Shown here one piece after another: positions 14,871 to 23,478 of a stretch of DNA of 24,251 nucleotides; within the stretch, counting starts at the first letter, position 1; the number at the start of each line of letters is the position of its first letter. Below the pieces are notes generated by a model that had not been told where the DNA came from, searched no databases, and was given only the letters and a program-made list of their open reading frames with translations. The stretch is from Anaerolineaceae bacterium UBA6086 (GTDB lineage: Bacteria; Chloroflexota; Anaerolineae; Anaerolineales; Anaerolineaceae): contig DIXG01000003.1 in assembly GCA_002436005.1 (NCBI GenBank), positions 1-24,251 on the forward strand. The letters are read 5' to 3'. A program made the position numbers and the translations under genes.

Positions 14871-15572
14871 ATGATGATGACCGAGCAAGAAAACGTCATA
14901 AAAGTTGAAGATATGACCAAGGTCTACCAGATGGGTGAGATCGAGGTGCATGCGCTGAGAGGGGTCAGCTTCTCGGTGCGAAAGGGCGAGGTGCTGGCGA
15001 TCATGGGTCCATCGGGCTCCGGTAAGTCTACCTTGATGAATATGCTGGGCTGCCTGGATGCCCCGACATCGGGTGATTACTATTTAGAGGGTGAGCTGGT
15101 TTCCACGCTGGATGATGACCAGCTGGCATTGGTGCGCAATCATAAAATTGGGTTTGTGTTTCAAACCTTCAACCTGCTGCCCAGGGCAACGGCGCTGGCA
15201 AATGTTGAACTTCCGCTCCGCTACGCTGGAATCAAAGAAAACCGACGGGAACTTGCCAAGTCCGCGCTTGAGTCAGTGGGCTTGGGCGATCGGATCACAC
15301 ACAAACCGAATGAGCTTTCAGGTGGACAGCAGCAGCGTGTGGCGATTGCCAGGGCATTGATCAATGAACCGGCGATCATCCTGGCAGATGAACCCACTGG
15401 TAATCTGGACACGAAATCTGGCGAAGAGATCATGAATTTGCTCCTTGATCTGAACAAAACCAAGGGCACCACGCTTCTGCTGGTAACGCATGATCCTGAT
15501 GCGGCAGCGGTGGCAGAGCGTATCATTCATATTCGAGATGGCAGGATTGAAAAGGAGGAGGTGCGAGTTTGA
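14871..15572 (+). CDS. MacB/LolD-type ABC transporter ATP-binding protein
   Basis: About 233 residues. Walker A GPSGSGKST (46-54), Q-loop FQTFNLLPR, signature LSGGQQQRVAIARAL, Walker B and catalytic Glu ILADEPTGNLD, and the H-loop VTHD are all intact. The LolD/MacB-like family powers export or extraction of lipoproteins, peptides or drugs through an FtsX-type permease. The ATG cluster at 14871-14879 starts one base after the adaptor stop. An in-frame start further upstream (14826) would overlap the adaptor's Gly-rich tail and is unlikely. Its TGA overlaps the permease's TTG start. Confidence 0.94.
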   Translation: MMMTEQENVIKVEDMTKVYQMGEIEVHALRGVSFSVRKGEVLAIMGPSGSGKSTLMNMLGCLDAPTSGDYYLEGELVSTLDDDQLALVRNHKIGFVFQTFNLLPRATALANVELPLRYAGIKENRRELAKSALESVGLGDRITHKPNELSGGQQQRVAIARALINEPAIILADEPTGNLDTKSGEEIMNLLLDLNKTKGTTLLLVTHDPDAAAVAERIIHIRDGRIEKEEVRV

Positions 15573-16801
15573 ACTTTCTCCTGAATATCAAAGAAGCCCT
15601 GCAGAGCCTGAACGCCAATAAGACGCGCTCTTTACTGACCATCCTTGGGATTGTGATCGGTGTTGCATCGGTAATCGCCTTGCTTTCTTTGGGTGAAGGC
15701 GCTGGCAATTCCATCACGGGTGAAATTGAAAGTATTGGCACCAACGTGATTTACATTTTGAACGGAAATACCAACGAAGAGGTCACTAATCCCAAGGAGT
15801 TGACCTTGAGGGATGCCCAGGTATTGTCCTCCTCACGGCGTGCAACAGCAATTGCCTATGTGGCGCCTGTCTTTTCTCGCAGCAGTGAGATCACTCACTC
15901 TGGGAACAGTAAGGAAACGGCCATCCTGGGCAGCACACCAGATTACCAGTTTGTGCAAAACCTCACCATGGCGGAAGGTGAATTCATCTCCGAAGCGCAG
16001 GTGGAAGGGCGCAGTGCGGTGGTGGTTTTGGGTCCTGAAATTGCCACTTATTTGCTTGGGCGAAATACGAATATTGTTGGCAACACCGTTCGAATCGGCG
16101 GCTATCCTTACCGAATTGTAGGTGTGACTGAAGCTAAAGGTGGCAGCGCTTTTAACAACCCGGATAACAATGTCTACATCCCAATATCCACTGCCCAGGC
16201 TCGGCTGCCGCATGACAATTCAATTGGGCAGGTGCAGTATATCCTGGTTTCGGCTGTTGATGCCGAATCGGCTGATTTGGCGATCCAGCAGATCAGGGAA
16301 GTGCTGCGCATGACACACCGTATCCCACCGCGCAACCCGGATGACTTTACCATATTGAATCAGCAAGATTTCCTGGCGGTGGCTGCCTCGATCACTAATG
16401 TGCTCACGATCTTCCTGGGGGGCATTGGCGCAATCTCACTGCTGGTGGGTGGGATTGGGATTATGAATATCATGCTCGTATCTGTGACAGAACGTACCCG
16501 GGAGATTGGTTTGCGCAAAGCGCTGGGTGCGCGCAAGAAAGACATTTTGCTGCAATTCCTGACAGAGTCTGTTCTGTTATCATTGATCGGTGGGCTGATT
16601 GGGATCGCCCTGGGGTGGGCGATATCGGTTGTGGTGGGGCAGATTGCAGTTAGGTCTGGTACCTACCTGGATGTGGCAGTGACCATGAACTCCGTGTTGT
16701 TGGGGACGCTCTTTTCTGCGGCAGTGGGTATCTTCTTTGGCTATTACCCAGCCAACCGTGCCGCCTCTCTGGAACCGGTGGAAGCTTTACGTTACGAATA
16801 A
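15569..16801 (+). CDS. MacB/FtsX-type ABC transporter permease
   Basis: 410 residues. An N-terminal helix with the conserved NKTRSLLTILGIVIGVASVIAL segment is followed by an extracytoplasmic MacB-PCD domain (about 45-250) and three C-terminal transmembrane helices of the FtsX fold (about 272-300, 325-355 and 370-395), containing TERTREIGLRKALGARK between them. The TTG start shares bases with the ATPase TGA, and AAGGAGGAGG precedes it at a normal distance, so translation is tightly coupled. Exported substrate is unknown; being in an adaptor-ATPase-permease operon makes an antimicrobial-peptide or small-molecule exporter plausible. Confidence 0.93.
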   Translation: MNFLLNIKEALQSLNANKTRSLLTILGIVIGVASVIALLSLGEGAGNSITGEIESIGTNVIYILNGNTNEEVTNPKELTLRDAQVLSSSRRATAIAYVAPVFSRSSEITHSGNSKETAILGSTPDYQFVQNLTMAEGEFISEAQVEGRSAVVVLGPEIATYLLGRNTNIVGNTVRIGGYPYRIVGVTEAKGGSAFNNPDNNVYIPISTAQARLPHDNSIGQVQYILVSAVDAESADLAIQQIREVLRMTHRIPPRNPDDFTILNQQDFLAVAASITNVLTIFLGGIGAISLLVGGIGIMNIMLVSVTERTREIGLRKALGARKKDILLQFLTESVLLSLIGGLIGIALGWAISVVVGQIAVRSGTYLDVAVTMNSVLLGTLFSAAVGIFFGYYPANRAASLEPVEALRYE

Positions 16802-16864
16802 GCGTGCTAAAACCCCGAAAAACCGGATATGGATGTCAAATTTCAACAGATTATCGACAAGGTG

Positions 16865-16886
16865 TAGGGTGATCGTAGGGTAATCG
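16865..16886 (+). repeat. Tandem 11-base direct repeat
   Basis: TAGGGTGATCG and TAGGGTAATCG lie end to end, differing at one base, in the gap between the permease and the ABC-F gene. It is about 25 bases upstream of an extended -10 element, so it may be a binding site; no other assignment is possible. Confidence 0.5.
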
Positions 16887-16907
16887 TCAAGTAAGCCTTG
16901 AAGCTAT

Positions 16908-16980
16908 TTGCTACAATGTTGATAGCTAAGACACTTTTCTTCTCCTTCTGATGAGCGCCAGGGTCGGCGTCCCTGGCGCT
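16908..16980 (+). ncRNA. Candidate small RNA with CU-rich segment and strong hairpin
   Basis: An extended -10 (TGC then TACAAT, 16909-16917) would start a transcript near 16924. It contains a CU-rich tract (16934-16950, with CTTCTCCTTC) and then a perfect 10-bp hairpin, AGCGCCAGGG (16954-16963) with CCCTGGCGCT (16971-16980). The T-run after the stem is weak (CTACAATTT), so the hairpin could be a terminator or just a stable fold ending the permease mRNA. The CU tract could pair with purine-rich ribosome sites. There is no ORF support. Confidence 0.35.
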
Positions 16981-17057
16981 CTACAATTTAACAGAAGACG
17001 GATTGTTTGTGAATGGGGAACTTTATTATATTTTTTAGCATTCAGCAGCACAAACAA

Positions 17058-17071
17058 AGCGCAAAAGCGCT
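17058..17071 (-). terminator. Short hairpin at the ABC-F stop codon
   Basis: AGCGC and GCGCT (loop of four A/T pairs) form a small hairpin overlapping the TAG of the ABC-F gene; on the minus strand it is followed by TTTGTTTG. The stem is only five pairs, so termination would be inefficient. Confidence 0.3.
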
Positions 17072-18713
17072 ATCCCCTGATCTGGTTTTCGTAATCTGAA
17101 TAATTTCCCAAATATTCTGTTGTGCCGAAGCCACGCATGACCACAACCCGGTTAACGATCCGGTCCAAGAAATATCGGTCGTGAGAGATTGCCAGGATCG
17201 TGCCGTCAAAGTCCAGCAAGGCATCCTCAAGCACTTCGCAGGAGGGAATGTCGAGATGGTTGGTCGGTTCATCGAGGATAAGGAAGTTCGCACCTGAGAG
17301 GGTGATTAGCGCGATTTGCAGCCGCGCCTGCTCCCCGCCGGAGAGTGACCCCACAGGTGTGTCGCGTTGTTCATAGGTGAACAGGAATTTCTTCAGGAAA
17401 GCCACCCCGCGGTTCTCGGAAAAGTTACCTGCTTTGCAAATGGTTTCCAGCAAGGTGAGTTTTGGGTTCAACGTCTCAAATTCCTGGGCGTAATAACCGG
17501 TTTTGATACTGGGGCCAAGATAGATCATACCGGAATCAGGCTCAAGCTGACCCAGGATCATCCGGACGAGGACGGATTTACCGGAGCCATTCGGCCCGAT
17601 CATACCCACCCGGTCGCCGTAGCGCAGCAAAAGGTGGATATCGGTGAGGACAGCATCCTCACCCTTTCCATCCACCCTGGGGAATTGCTTCATGAGGTTT
17701 GTGATTTCCAACACCTTTTCGCTCCCGCGCCATCCGCCCAGCTGAATCTCAATCTTGTCCTGATCGAGAAGTGGTTTCTCGATCTTGTCCATGCGCTCAA
17801 TTCGGTTGAGGATGTTCTTTCCGCGAAGGGAAAACTTGGCGTTGTCATAGATCTTGCCCCACATCAGCAGCCGTTTGGCAGCCTGTTCCAGCCGGGTGAT
17901 TTCCTTCTGTTGAGCTTGAAAACGATCAGCCTGCCTTTGAAGCAAGACGCGCTTTTCGAACATATACTCGGAATAATTTCCTTTGAATTGTGTGATCTTA
18001 CCAGCCTCAACCTCCAGGATTTCGTCCACGACCATATCAAGGAAGTAGCGGTCGTGCGAGACGATCACCACACTGCCCTGAAAATCTTCAATCAAAGTTT
18101 GGAGCAATGCTTTTCCCTGCAGGTCTAGATGGTTATCAGGTTCGTCCAGCAAGAGGATATCCGGTCGGCTGATAATGATGCGCGCCAACCCAAGCAGCTT
18201 TTTCTGTCCGCCGCTTAGATGCTGGACCTGAAGCTGCATCTCATGTTGTTCAAACCCGATTGATGCCAGGAGGGATCGGATGCGTCCTTCCAACCCTGGC
18301 CCGCCCAGGCTGTTGTAAGTTGCCAGTAGATGTTCTTGCTGGCTGAGCAGGTGCGTCAGCCGTTTTTCATTGCTGTAGTAGGCAGGGTCGGAAAATTTTT
18401 CTTCCAGCACAGCCAGCTCTTTTTCAAGGGAGAGAACGCGCACCGCACCCTCGCGAACCACATTCAGCGGGGTTGAATCTGGCGCCAAGTCGACATCCTG
18501 TGCCATATAGGCTATTGTGCTTGTTTTTTCACGAAGGATGAATCCTTCATCCGGTTTCAGCTCACCCAGAATAAGTTTGAGCAGAGTCGATTTCCCACTG
18601 CCGTTTGCGCCGATCACACCAAAGCATTTTTCCTGGATTTCACAGGATGCCTGCTTGAAGATCGGCAAGGAAGGGTATGAAAAGGTGACTTTATCGAGGC
18701 GTAATTTGATCAT
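17070..18713 (-). CDS. ABC-F family ATP-binding protein
   Basis: 547 residues with two ABC domains and no membrane segments. Domain 1: Walker A GANGSGKS (35-42), signature LSGGQKKLLGLAR, Walker B LLLDEPDNHLDL. Domain 2: Walker A GPNGSGKS, signature LSGGEQARLQIAL, Walker B LILDEPTNHLDI. The linker between domains (about 250-320) is highly charged, as expected for the P-site-interacting segment. ABC-F proteins act on ribosomes in translation regulation or antibiotic resistance; which applies here cannot be told. No strong ribosome site is seen before the ATG. It lies 58 bases after the uracil-DNA glycosylase gene on the same strand. Confidence 0.94.
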   Translation of the reverse strand: MIKLRLDKVTFSYPSLPIFKQASCEIQEKCFGVIGANGSGKSTLLKLILGELKPDEGFILREKTSTIAYMAQDVDLAPDSTPLNVVREGAVRVLSLEKELAVLEEKFSDPAYYSNEKRLTHLLSQQEHLLATYNSLGGPGLEGRIRSLLASIGFEQHEMQLQVQHLSGGQKKLLGLARIIISRPDILLLDEPDNHLDLQGKALLQTLIEDFQGSVVIVSHDRYFLDMVVDEILEVEAGKITQFKGNYSEYMFEKRVLLQRQADRFQAQQKEITRLEQAAKRLLMWGKIYDNAKFSLRGKNILNRIERMDKIEKPLLDQDKIEIQLGGWRGSEKVLEITNLMKQFPRVDGKGEDAVLTDIHLLLRYGDRVGMIGPNGSGKSVLVRMILGQLEPDSGMIYLGPSIKTGYYAQEFETLNPKLTLLETICKAGNFSENRGVAFLKKFLFTYEQRDTPVGSLSGGEQARLQIALITLSGANFLILDEPTNHLDIPSCEVLEDALLDFDGTILAISHDRYFLDRIVNRVVVMRGFGTTEYLGNYSDYENQIRG

Positions 18714-18771
18714 GGCAATTAGGTGGTGTGCGATCGAGTCTTTGTGAATGATGACTGGAACATAGATGAAA

Positions 18772-19452
18772 TCACGAAATCAATAACCTGGCACGTTCCC
18801 AAACCACATCAAACATCTCCTGAGTCAGTCGGCCTGTGAGGGTGTTTTGCTGGCTGGGGTGGTAGGAAGCCAGCAGCCAGGGCAGTCCTTCGCCCAGATG
18901 ATAGAGGGCATTGTGGGCGAACTCGATTTTTGGTAGTGTCATCCCATTCACCTTATACGCTCTTTTTATTCCATCAAAGGCAATTTTGCCCAGTGCCACA
19001 AATCCCTGTATATGGGGGATTAGATCCATCTCAGCAACCAGCCAGGGCAGGCAATTTTCTATCTCTACGGTTTTGGGTCGGTTTTGCGGCGGTACGCAGC
19101 GGCAGATGGCTGTGATGAAGACGTCGTTCAGGACCAGTCCATCACCGGGATGGTCAGCAGTTGGCTGATTGGCAAATCCCGCCCTGTGGAGCGCCGGGTA
19201 GAGAAAATCGCCGCTGGCATCTCCGGTGAACATGCGCCCGGTGCGGTTGGAGCCGTGCGCGCCGGGTGCCAGTCCGACGATCATGATTTTTGCCTCAGGG
19301 TCGCCAAAGCCAGGCACCGGCTTGCCCCAATACACCTGATCCTGGTAGGCTTTGCGCTTGGTGTGGGTAATCTCTTCACGCCATGCGACCAGGCGGGGGC
19401 AGCGCTGGCATTGGATCAATTCTTTTGTGAGAGCGCTCAATGTTTCAGACAT
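18772..19452 (-). CDS. Family 5 uracil-DNA glycosylase (UDGb type)
   Basis: 226 residues. Family-5 glycosylases excise uracil, and often hypoxanthine and other deaminated bases, in base excision repair. Motif A is visible as GLAPGAHG (60-67) followed by SNRTGRMFTGD, and motif C as YHPSQQNT near the C-terminus. Four cysteines fitting a 4Fe-4S cluster are C15, C18 (CQRC), C119 (ICRCVPP) and C134 (NCLPWL). No Shine-Dalgarno is present, and a TAGAAT box lies six bases upstream of the ATG, so the mRNA is probably leaderless. It is divergent from the EamA gene. Confidence 0.94.
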   Translation of the reverse strand: MSETLSALTKELIQCQRCPRLVAWREEITHTKRKAYQDQVYWGKPVPGFGDPEAKIMIVGLAPGAHGSNRTGRMFTGDASGDFLYPALHRAGFANQPTADHPGDGLVLNDVFITAICRCVPPQNRPKTVEIENCLPWLVAEMDLIPHIQGFVALGKIAFDGIKRAYKVNGMTLPKIEFAHNALYHLGEGLPWLLASYHPSQQNTLTGRLTQEMFDVVWERARLLIS

Positions 19453-19458
19453 GGGTCT

Positions 19459-19464
19459 ATTCTA
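19459..19464 (-). promoter_or_regulatory. -10 box positioned for leaderless uracil-DNA glycosylase mRNA
   Basis: TAGAAT on the minus strand ends six bases before the ATG at 19452, which would make the first base of the start codon the transcription start. Confidence 0.5.
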
Positions 19465-19507
19465 ATGCAATTTATGCATTCGTAGTGCATGCGTGATTGC
19501 CCTGGAT

Positions 19508-19513
19508 TATAAT
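19508..19513 (+). promoter_or_regulatory. -10 box positioned for leaderless EamA mRNA
   Basis: A perfect TATAAT ends six bases before the ATG at 19520, again predicting initiation at the start codon. No -35 is obvious. Confidence 0.5.
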
Positions 19514-19519
19514 TTCAGG

Positions 19520-20485
19520 ATGGCGAACAATAAGATCATTCCTCGCTCACACCAATCCACTTCCCCAACCCTCCTGACGCTGACCACCATCCTGCTGTGG
19601 TCTTTCGGTTCACTGGTTGCCAGGCTGGTCGCCATGCAGTCAGCCTTTGTGCTGCTTTCAATTTCCTTTTTGTTCTCATTTGCCACGATTTTTGGCTATT
19701 TGCTGATTACACGGCAAATTTCGCTGTCTTGGTTCAAGCACATCCCCTTGATGCATTTGTTCATTGCCCCGCTGGGCTATTTTGTCTATTCCGTTGCCAT
19801 CAACCAGAGCTCACGGGCATTTGACAGCATCTCAGAAACGACGCTGCTGAATAACACCTGGCCGATCTTTACTGTTTTATTCTCTGAGATCTTGTCCTCT
19901 CAGGTTAAGTCTAAATGGACGAGAATCTTGGAAACAGCCGGAATTTTTCTGGGTTTCTTCTCACTTATCACCTTGGTGACCGGCGGCAACTTCAACTCAA
20001 TCCAGTTGAACCTGCCCGGTGTGCTGTGGGGCTTGCTGGCGGGCGTTTCCTACGGATTTTTTGGCGCCTACAGCGGCACCTTAACAGAGGTGGAACAGAA
20101 AAGGTTTTTGCTGGTGGCGATAACCATCAGTCTATTGCTCATCCTTCCCTTTACCGCCTTCGAAGTTGGAAAAATTGCACCCCTCACGGTAATAGACCTG
20201 CTGGCGGCCTTTACGATGGGCGCGCTCCTGGATGGCGTGGGGTATATCCTGTGGATGCGTGCGATCCGTATCTCGCGTGAGAGGGAATCCCGCATTGCCA
20301 CGATTGCTTCCCTGATGTTTCTCTTGCCTTTTCTCAACCTGATCTGGGTGAGGCTGTTCTTGAAAGAAACCCAGTTCACCCAATCCCATTTCCTGATCAG
20401 CCTGACTTTATTGGTGATCAGTAATCTGGTCATTCAAACCGCGCCCTGGTGCGCTAATCTTTTTCAAAGGAAAAGCAGAGCATAA
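19520..20485 (+). CDS. EamA/DMT-family membrane transporter
   Basis: About 321 residues forming roughly ten transmembrane segments in two homologous five-helix halves, as in EamA/drug-metabolite transporters that export metabolites such as amino acids. The second half (from about residue 160, GVLWGLLAGVSYGFFGAYSG) shows the family's typical segment. An in-frame GTG at 19493 would extend the protein, but that extension (MIALDYNFR) spans the TATAAT box, so the ATG at 19520 is preferred. Substrate is unknown. Confidence 0.88.
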   Translation: MANNKIIPRSHQSTSPTLLTLTTILLWSFGSLVARLVAMQSAFVLLSISFLFSFATIFGYLLITRQISLSWFKHIPLMHLFIAPLGYFVYSVAINQSSRAFDSISETTLLNNTWPIFTVLFSEILSSQVKSKWTRILETAGIFLGFFSLITLVTGGNFNSIQLNLPGVLWGLLAGVSYGFFGAYSGTLTEVEQKRFLLVAITISLLLILPFTAFEVGKIAPLTVIDLLAAFTMGALLDGVGYILWMRAIRISRERESRIATIASLMFLLPFLNLIWVRLFLKETQFTQSHFLISLTLLVISNLVIQTAPWCANLFQRKSRA

Positions 20486-20540
20486 CCTGCTGGCTCTTTT
20501 TCGCCACAAACAAGCGAAGGCCGAGCACAGCTGACAATGA

Positions 20541-20568
20541 TAAAAACACTACCCGCCATGCGGGTGGT
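20541..20568 (-). terminator. Rho-independent terminator of the beta-CASP pair
   Basis: ACTACCCGC (20548-20556) pairs with GCGGGTGGT (20560-20568) with one G-U pair. On the minus strand the stem is followed by GTTTTTATC. It lies 12 bases beyond the stop of the 20581-21975 gene and also separates it from the convergent EamA gene. Confidence 0.8.
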
Positions 20569-20580
20569 TTGATGTGTGGA

Positions 20581-21975
20581 CTACGCTTTCTTCAATGTGC
20601 CATTCTCCCAAACATAGGGCACCATCTTTTTTGCCAGCAGCCTTGTGGACGCATTGCACTCGAAGAGTTCGGGGTTAGTGGAATGAACCGGGATCAGGTA
20701 TTTTGCTTTGATGGCTTCTGCAATATAGAGCAGGTTGTTGGGGTAGGCGTGGTTATATGCAAACAGGTTGGCATGCGAGGCATAATTTGTGTTGGTCAGA
20801 TTGAGAACCCGTTCCATGTTTTGATAATCCCTGCTGCCTTTCACCATTGGCGTGCCATACAGGTGGTAGTAATTCACGCCTTTGGCTGCCAGGTCAAAAA
20901 GCTCCAGGATGTTTTCATAACTGTTCTGAAGGAAATACTTGTGGGGTGCAGAGAGGATATCTTCATAATGGATCACTTTGGGGGTCTTTTTGAGCACCTC
21001 TTGTAGATAAGCTGACTGATTTCCAAGATAATCTTCGTTGTCAGGAACGAAGACGGCGGGATATTCGTCGATCATGTTCATGACGATGTAGGCTGTCTTG
21101 GGTTCAAATACGATCTCCCGCCGGGTTGATCGGGCAACCTCAAACAATCCCTTGATCAATTCCATATCACGATGATAGATATTGAAAACCCCAAGTGAAG
21201 CAGAACCATCAAGGTCTTTTTGGACATGGTTGAGCAGTTCCCGTTCAGAGATCATTCCCTTTGGAATTTCCAGGGAGGGTTGCAGCGGTTCGTCTCCGAA
21301 GCGTTCATACATTTTGGGTGAAAAGGTGGTTGCTTCGAGAATCAGCACATCGATCTCTTCCTGTGCCAGTTTTTCGAGATCTTCGAGCACCTGTGCCAGG
21401 TTGCCGCCGTGCATGCGCACATCTCCTGAATAATAATACTTGGCATCCGGTGTTTCAATCAGGTAGCCGACCGCGCCGGCACAGGGGTGGTCGGAGTAGT
21501 AGGCGGTGATCTTGATCTCGCCAACCCAAAATGGCTGGTAAAGCTTTACTGGGGTGAAATCTCGTTCGCCAACAGCTTCTCCGATCTGGTCAAGCAGTTT
21601 TTGCAGCTTGTATCCGTCTTCATGCAGGTAAACGGGGATATCTGGATGAACCATACCAATTCCGGACATGTGATCCAGGTGGAGGTGTGAGATGATCACG
21701 CCTGACTGGTATTCGCTCTGTTCATAGGGGATCACATCGATTCGATCGCCCAGGTCTGCTTCGCTGAACACCCCATCCACAGGCGGGATTTGACCAAGAC
21801 GAATGGCATCCCGGACCCAGGACTTTTTCCTTTTCTCAACCTGTCCATCATAGGGCTGAGTCAGGGGGTTGAATGGGCCTCCAAAGTCAAAAATCACTCT
21901 GGATTTATCATAGGTGATGCTGGCGACAACGCCGTCACCAGCGACGCCTTCATAGAATTTAATTTTGCTATTCAT
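20581..21975 (-). CDS. Beta-CASP-like metallo-beta-lactamase-fold hydrolase (complete metal site)
   Basis: 464 residues with a metallo-beta-lactamase fold. The metal motif is HLHLDH (97-102), the motif III histidine is H163 in SDHPCAG, D185 is in YSGDVRMHG, a motif B-like histidine sits in NHAYP, and the final H431 is in LIPVHSTNP. FEPKTAYIV is a further conserved block. This pattern resembles RNase J/beta-CASP nucleases, so an RNase or phosphodiesterase is likely, although the substrate is unproven. It overlaps its paralogue (21968-23401) by eight bases and is the last gene before a terminator. About 30 conserved N-terminal residues (YDGxVxxRxKxWVRDAIR) are shared with the paralogue and are absent from ordinary RNase J. 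Confidence 0.85.
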   Translation of the reverse strand: MNSKIKFYEGVAGDGVVASITYDKSRVIFDFGGPFNPLTQPYDGQVEKRKKSWVRDAIRLGQIPPVDGVFSEADLGDRIDVIPYEQSEYQSGVIISHLHLDHMSGIGMVHPDIPVYLHEDGYKLQKLLDQIGEAVGERDFTPVKLYQPFWVGEIKITAYYSDHPCAGAVGYLIETPDAKYYYSGDVRMHGGNLAQVLEDLEKLAQEEIDVLILEATTFSPKMYERFGDEPLQPSLEIPKGMISERELLNHVQKDLDGSASLGVFNIYHRDMELIKGLFEVARSTRREIVFEPKTAYIVMNMIDEYPAVFVPDNEDYLGNQSAYLQEVLKKTPKVIHYEDILSAPHKYFLQNSYENILELFDLAAKGVNYYHLYGTPMVKGSRDYQNMERVLNLTNTNYASHANLFAYNHAYPNNLLYIAEAIKAKYLIPVHSTNPELFECNASTRLLAKKMVPYVWENGTLKKA

Positions 21976-23401
21976 AGTCTTTTTCCAATATCAGTTTTCC
22001 ATCATCGAGAATGTAGGTTTCGCCTTCAATCGGCAGCAGTTGAACGCCATTTTTGGGCAGCAACCGTTCGGGATTGAACCCGTGGCAGGGGATCAGTATC
22101 TTGGGGTCGACTTCGTCCACAAAGTATTTGACCTGCGGAGGATAACCGTGTCCGAAGTAATTCTTGCAGAAGAAGGTGATGTATTTGAAGTCTGTTCGGT
22201 TGATGATCCGCAGCATATTCTCATAAGCAGGGTCAAACGCGCCAATCGGAATGCCTTCTGAATGTAAATAAGCACCGTTTTCTGCCGGAAGGTCAAAAAG
22301 CTCCAGGATGTGACGATAGGAGTTCTGCAAGAGGTAACCGGCAGGGTTGTCATAAATTTCTTCTCGGGTCACGACCGTTGCATTGGTAAGCAGTTCCTTG
22401 AACCAATCTGCCTGCAAGGCAGGGTCTTCGGGATAGCGTTCCGAATCAGGGATAAAGATATTGGGTTTGATCTGGAAGAACTTATAGACGATATAGGCGC
22501 AATCGGGTTCAAAAACGCAAACGCGATTCACCTTTTCTGTCCATTCGATGAATTTCATCACCTCATCCATTTCCCGCTGGTAATAGTTGAAGACGCACAA
22601 GCCTTTTTGTTCTTTGAGGATGGCAAACAGTCTTTCATCCACGTCCTTACTATCCAGCATTCCAGGCGGGATCTCCCTGGAGGGGAGGATTTTGGCGGGG
22701 TCGGTTGTATCAAACATTTGCAAAAGTACGTTATCCATGAAGGCGGTAGTGTCGCAAAGCATCACATCCACATCTTGTGATTTAAGGAATTCCATTTCTT
22801 TGATGGCTAAATCGGCATCTTCACCATGCATGGAGAAATCACCGGTCCAATGGATGGTGCCATCCGGCGTGGTGATGAAAAAGGCAAATTGTTTGTAACT
22901 GCGGCGGCTGGTGAGAACGGGCAAGAGCGTGATCTTGCCAACTGAGATGGGGCTGCCTTCTTCCAAGGGAAGGTATTCTCTTTCCACGGTCGGCACGCCT
23001 TCGCCGGTTGCTTCGAGCGCTCTCTCAATGGTGACTGCGTTTTTGTGCATGTAGACGGGGATTTGAGGTGCAATCATCCCCACTCCAGCCATATGGTCCA
23101 GGTGCAGGTGGGTAATAAACACAGCAGTATTCAGATCGGATTCCTCAGCCGGAACCAGATCCATGAAGCCATCCAGATCTTGTTTTCGATACAGCCCGTG
23201 GATAGGGGGAATATTTTCGGTTCTGATGGCGTCCCGCACCCAGGCTTTGGAACGGGGCAGGACGGTGCCATCATAAACATCGGTGACAGGGCTGTAGGCA
23301 CTGCCCATCTCGAATATCACCCGGTCTTTACCATATTGAACGCTGCAAACTACGCCCCCGATGGTGCGTAAACCGGTGTGCATTGTAAATTTAGTCTTCA
23401 A
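21968..23401 (-). CDS. Beta-CASP-like paralogue with degenerate metal site
   Basis: 477 residues, clearly homologous to the downstream gene along its full length. It keeps HLHLDH (98-103), D188 in TGDFSMHG, a GHG motif B-like histidine and H440 in IPCHGFNP. However, the motif III histidine is replaced: aligning from the shared KIT to TPD segments puts Arg166 (LTSRRSY) where the paralogue has H163. One metal ligand is thus missing, so it may bind only one metal or act as a non-catalytic subunit. It uses a TTG start with AAGGAG eight bases upstream. It follows a sugar-type ABC permease by 155 bases and is cotranslated with its paralogue. Confidence 0.85.
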   Translation of the reverse strand: MKTKFTMHTGLRTIGGVVCSVQYGKDRVIFEMGSAYSPVTDVYDGTVLPRSKAWVRDAIRTENIPPIHGLYRKQDLDGFMDLVPAEESDLNTAVFITHLHLDHMAGVGMIAPQIPVYMHKNAVTIERALEATGEGVPTVEREYLPLEEGSPISVGKITLLPVLTSRRSYKQFAFFITTPDGTIHWTGDFSMHGEDADLAIKEMEFLKSQDVDVMLCDTTAFMDNVLLQMFDTTDPAKILPSREIPPGMLDSKDVDERLFAILKEQKGLCVFNYYQREMDEVMKFIEWTEKVNRVCVFEPDCAYIVYKFFQIKPNIFIPDSERYPEDPALQADWFKELLTNATVVTREEIYDNPAGYLLQNSYRHILELFDLPAENGAYLHSEGIPIGAFDPAYENMLRIINRTDFKYITFFCKNYFGHGYPPQVKYFVDEVDPKILIPCHGFNPERLLPKNGVQLLPIEGETYILDDGKLILEKDYE

Positions 23402-23478
23402 TGGGTTAACTCCTTTGTGGGTTTATGGTCAAAATCAACACTCAATCAGCATGAATGAGACAATTCTATGTTAATGGG

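Noticed and set aside
13469..16801. Macrolide-specific exporter MacAB
   Set aside because: Similarity is to the broad MacAB/LolCDE-like class; no sequence feature shows macrolide specificity.
17367..18128. 253-residue + strand open frame
   Set aside because: It is antisense to the ABC-F gene, whose ATPase motifs are unmistakable; the product has no recognisable feature.
19084..19485. 133-residue + strand open frame
   Set aside because: Antisense shadow of the uracil-DNA glycosylase gene.
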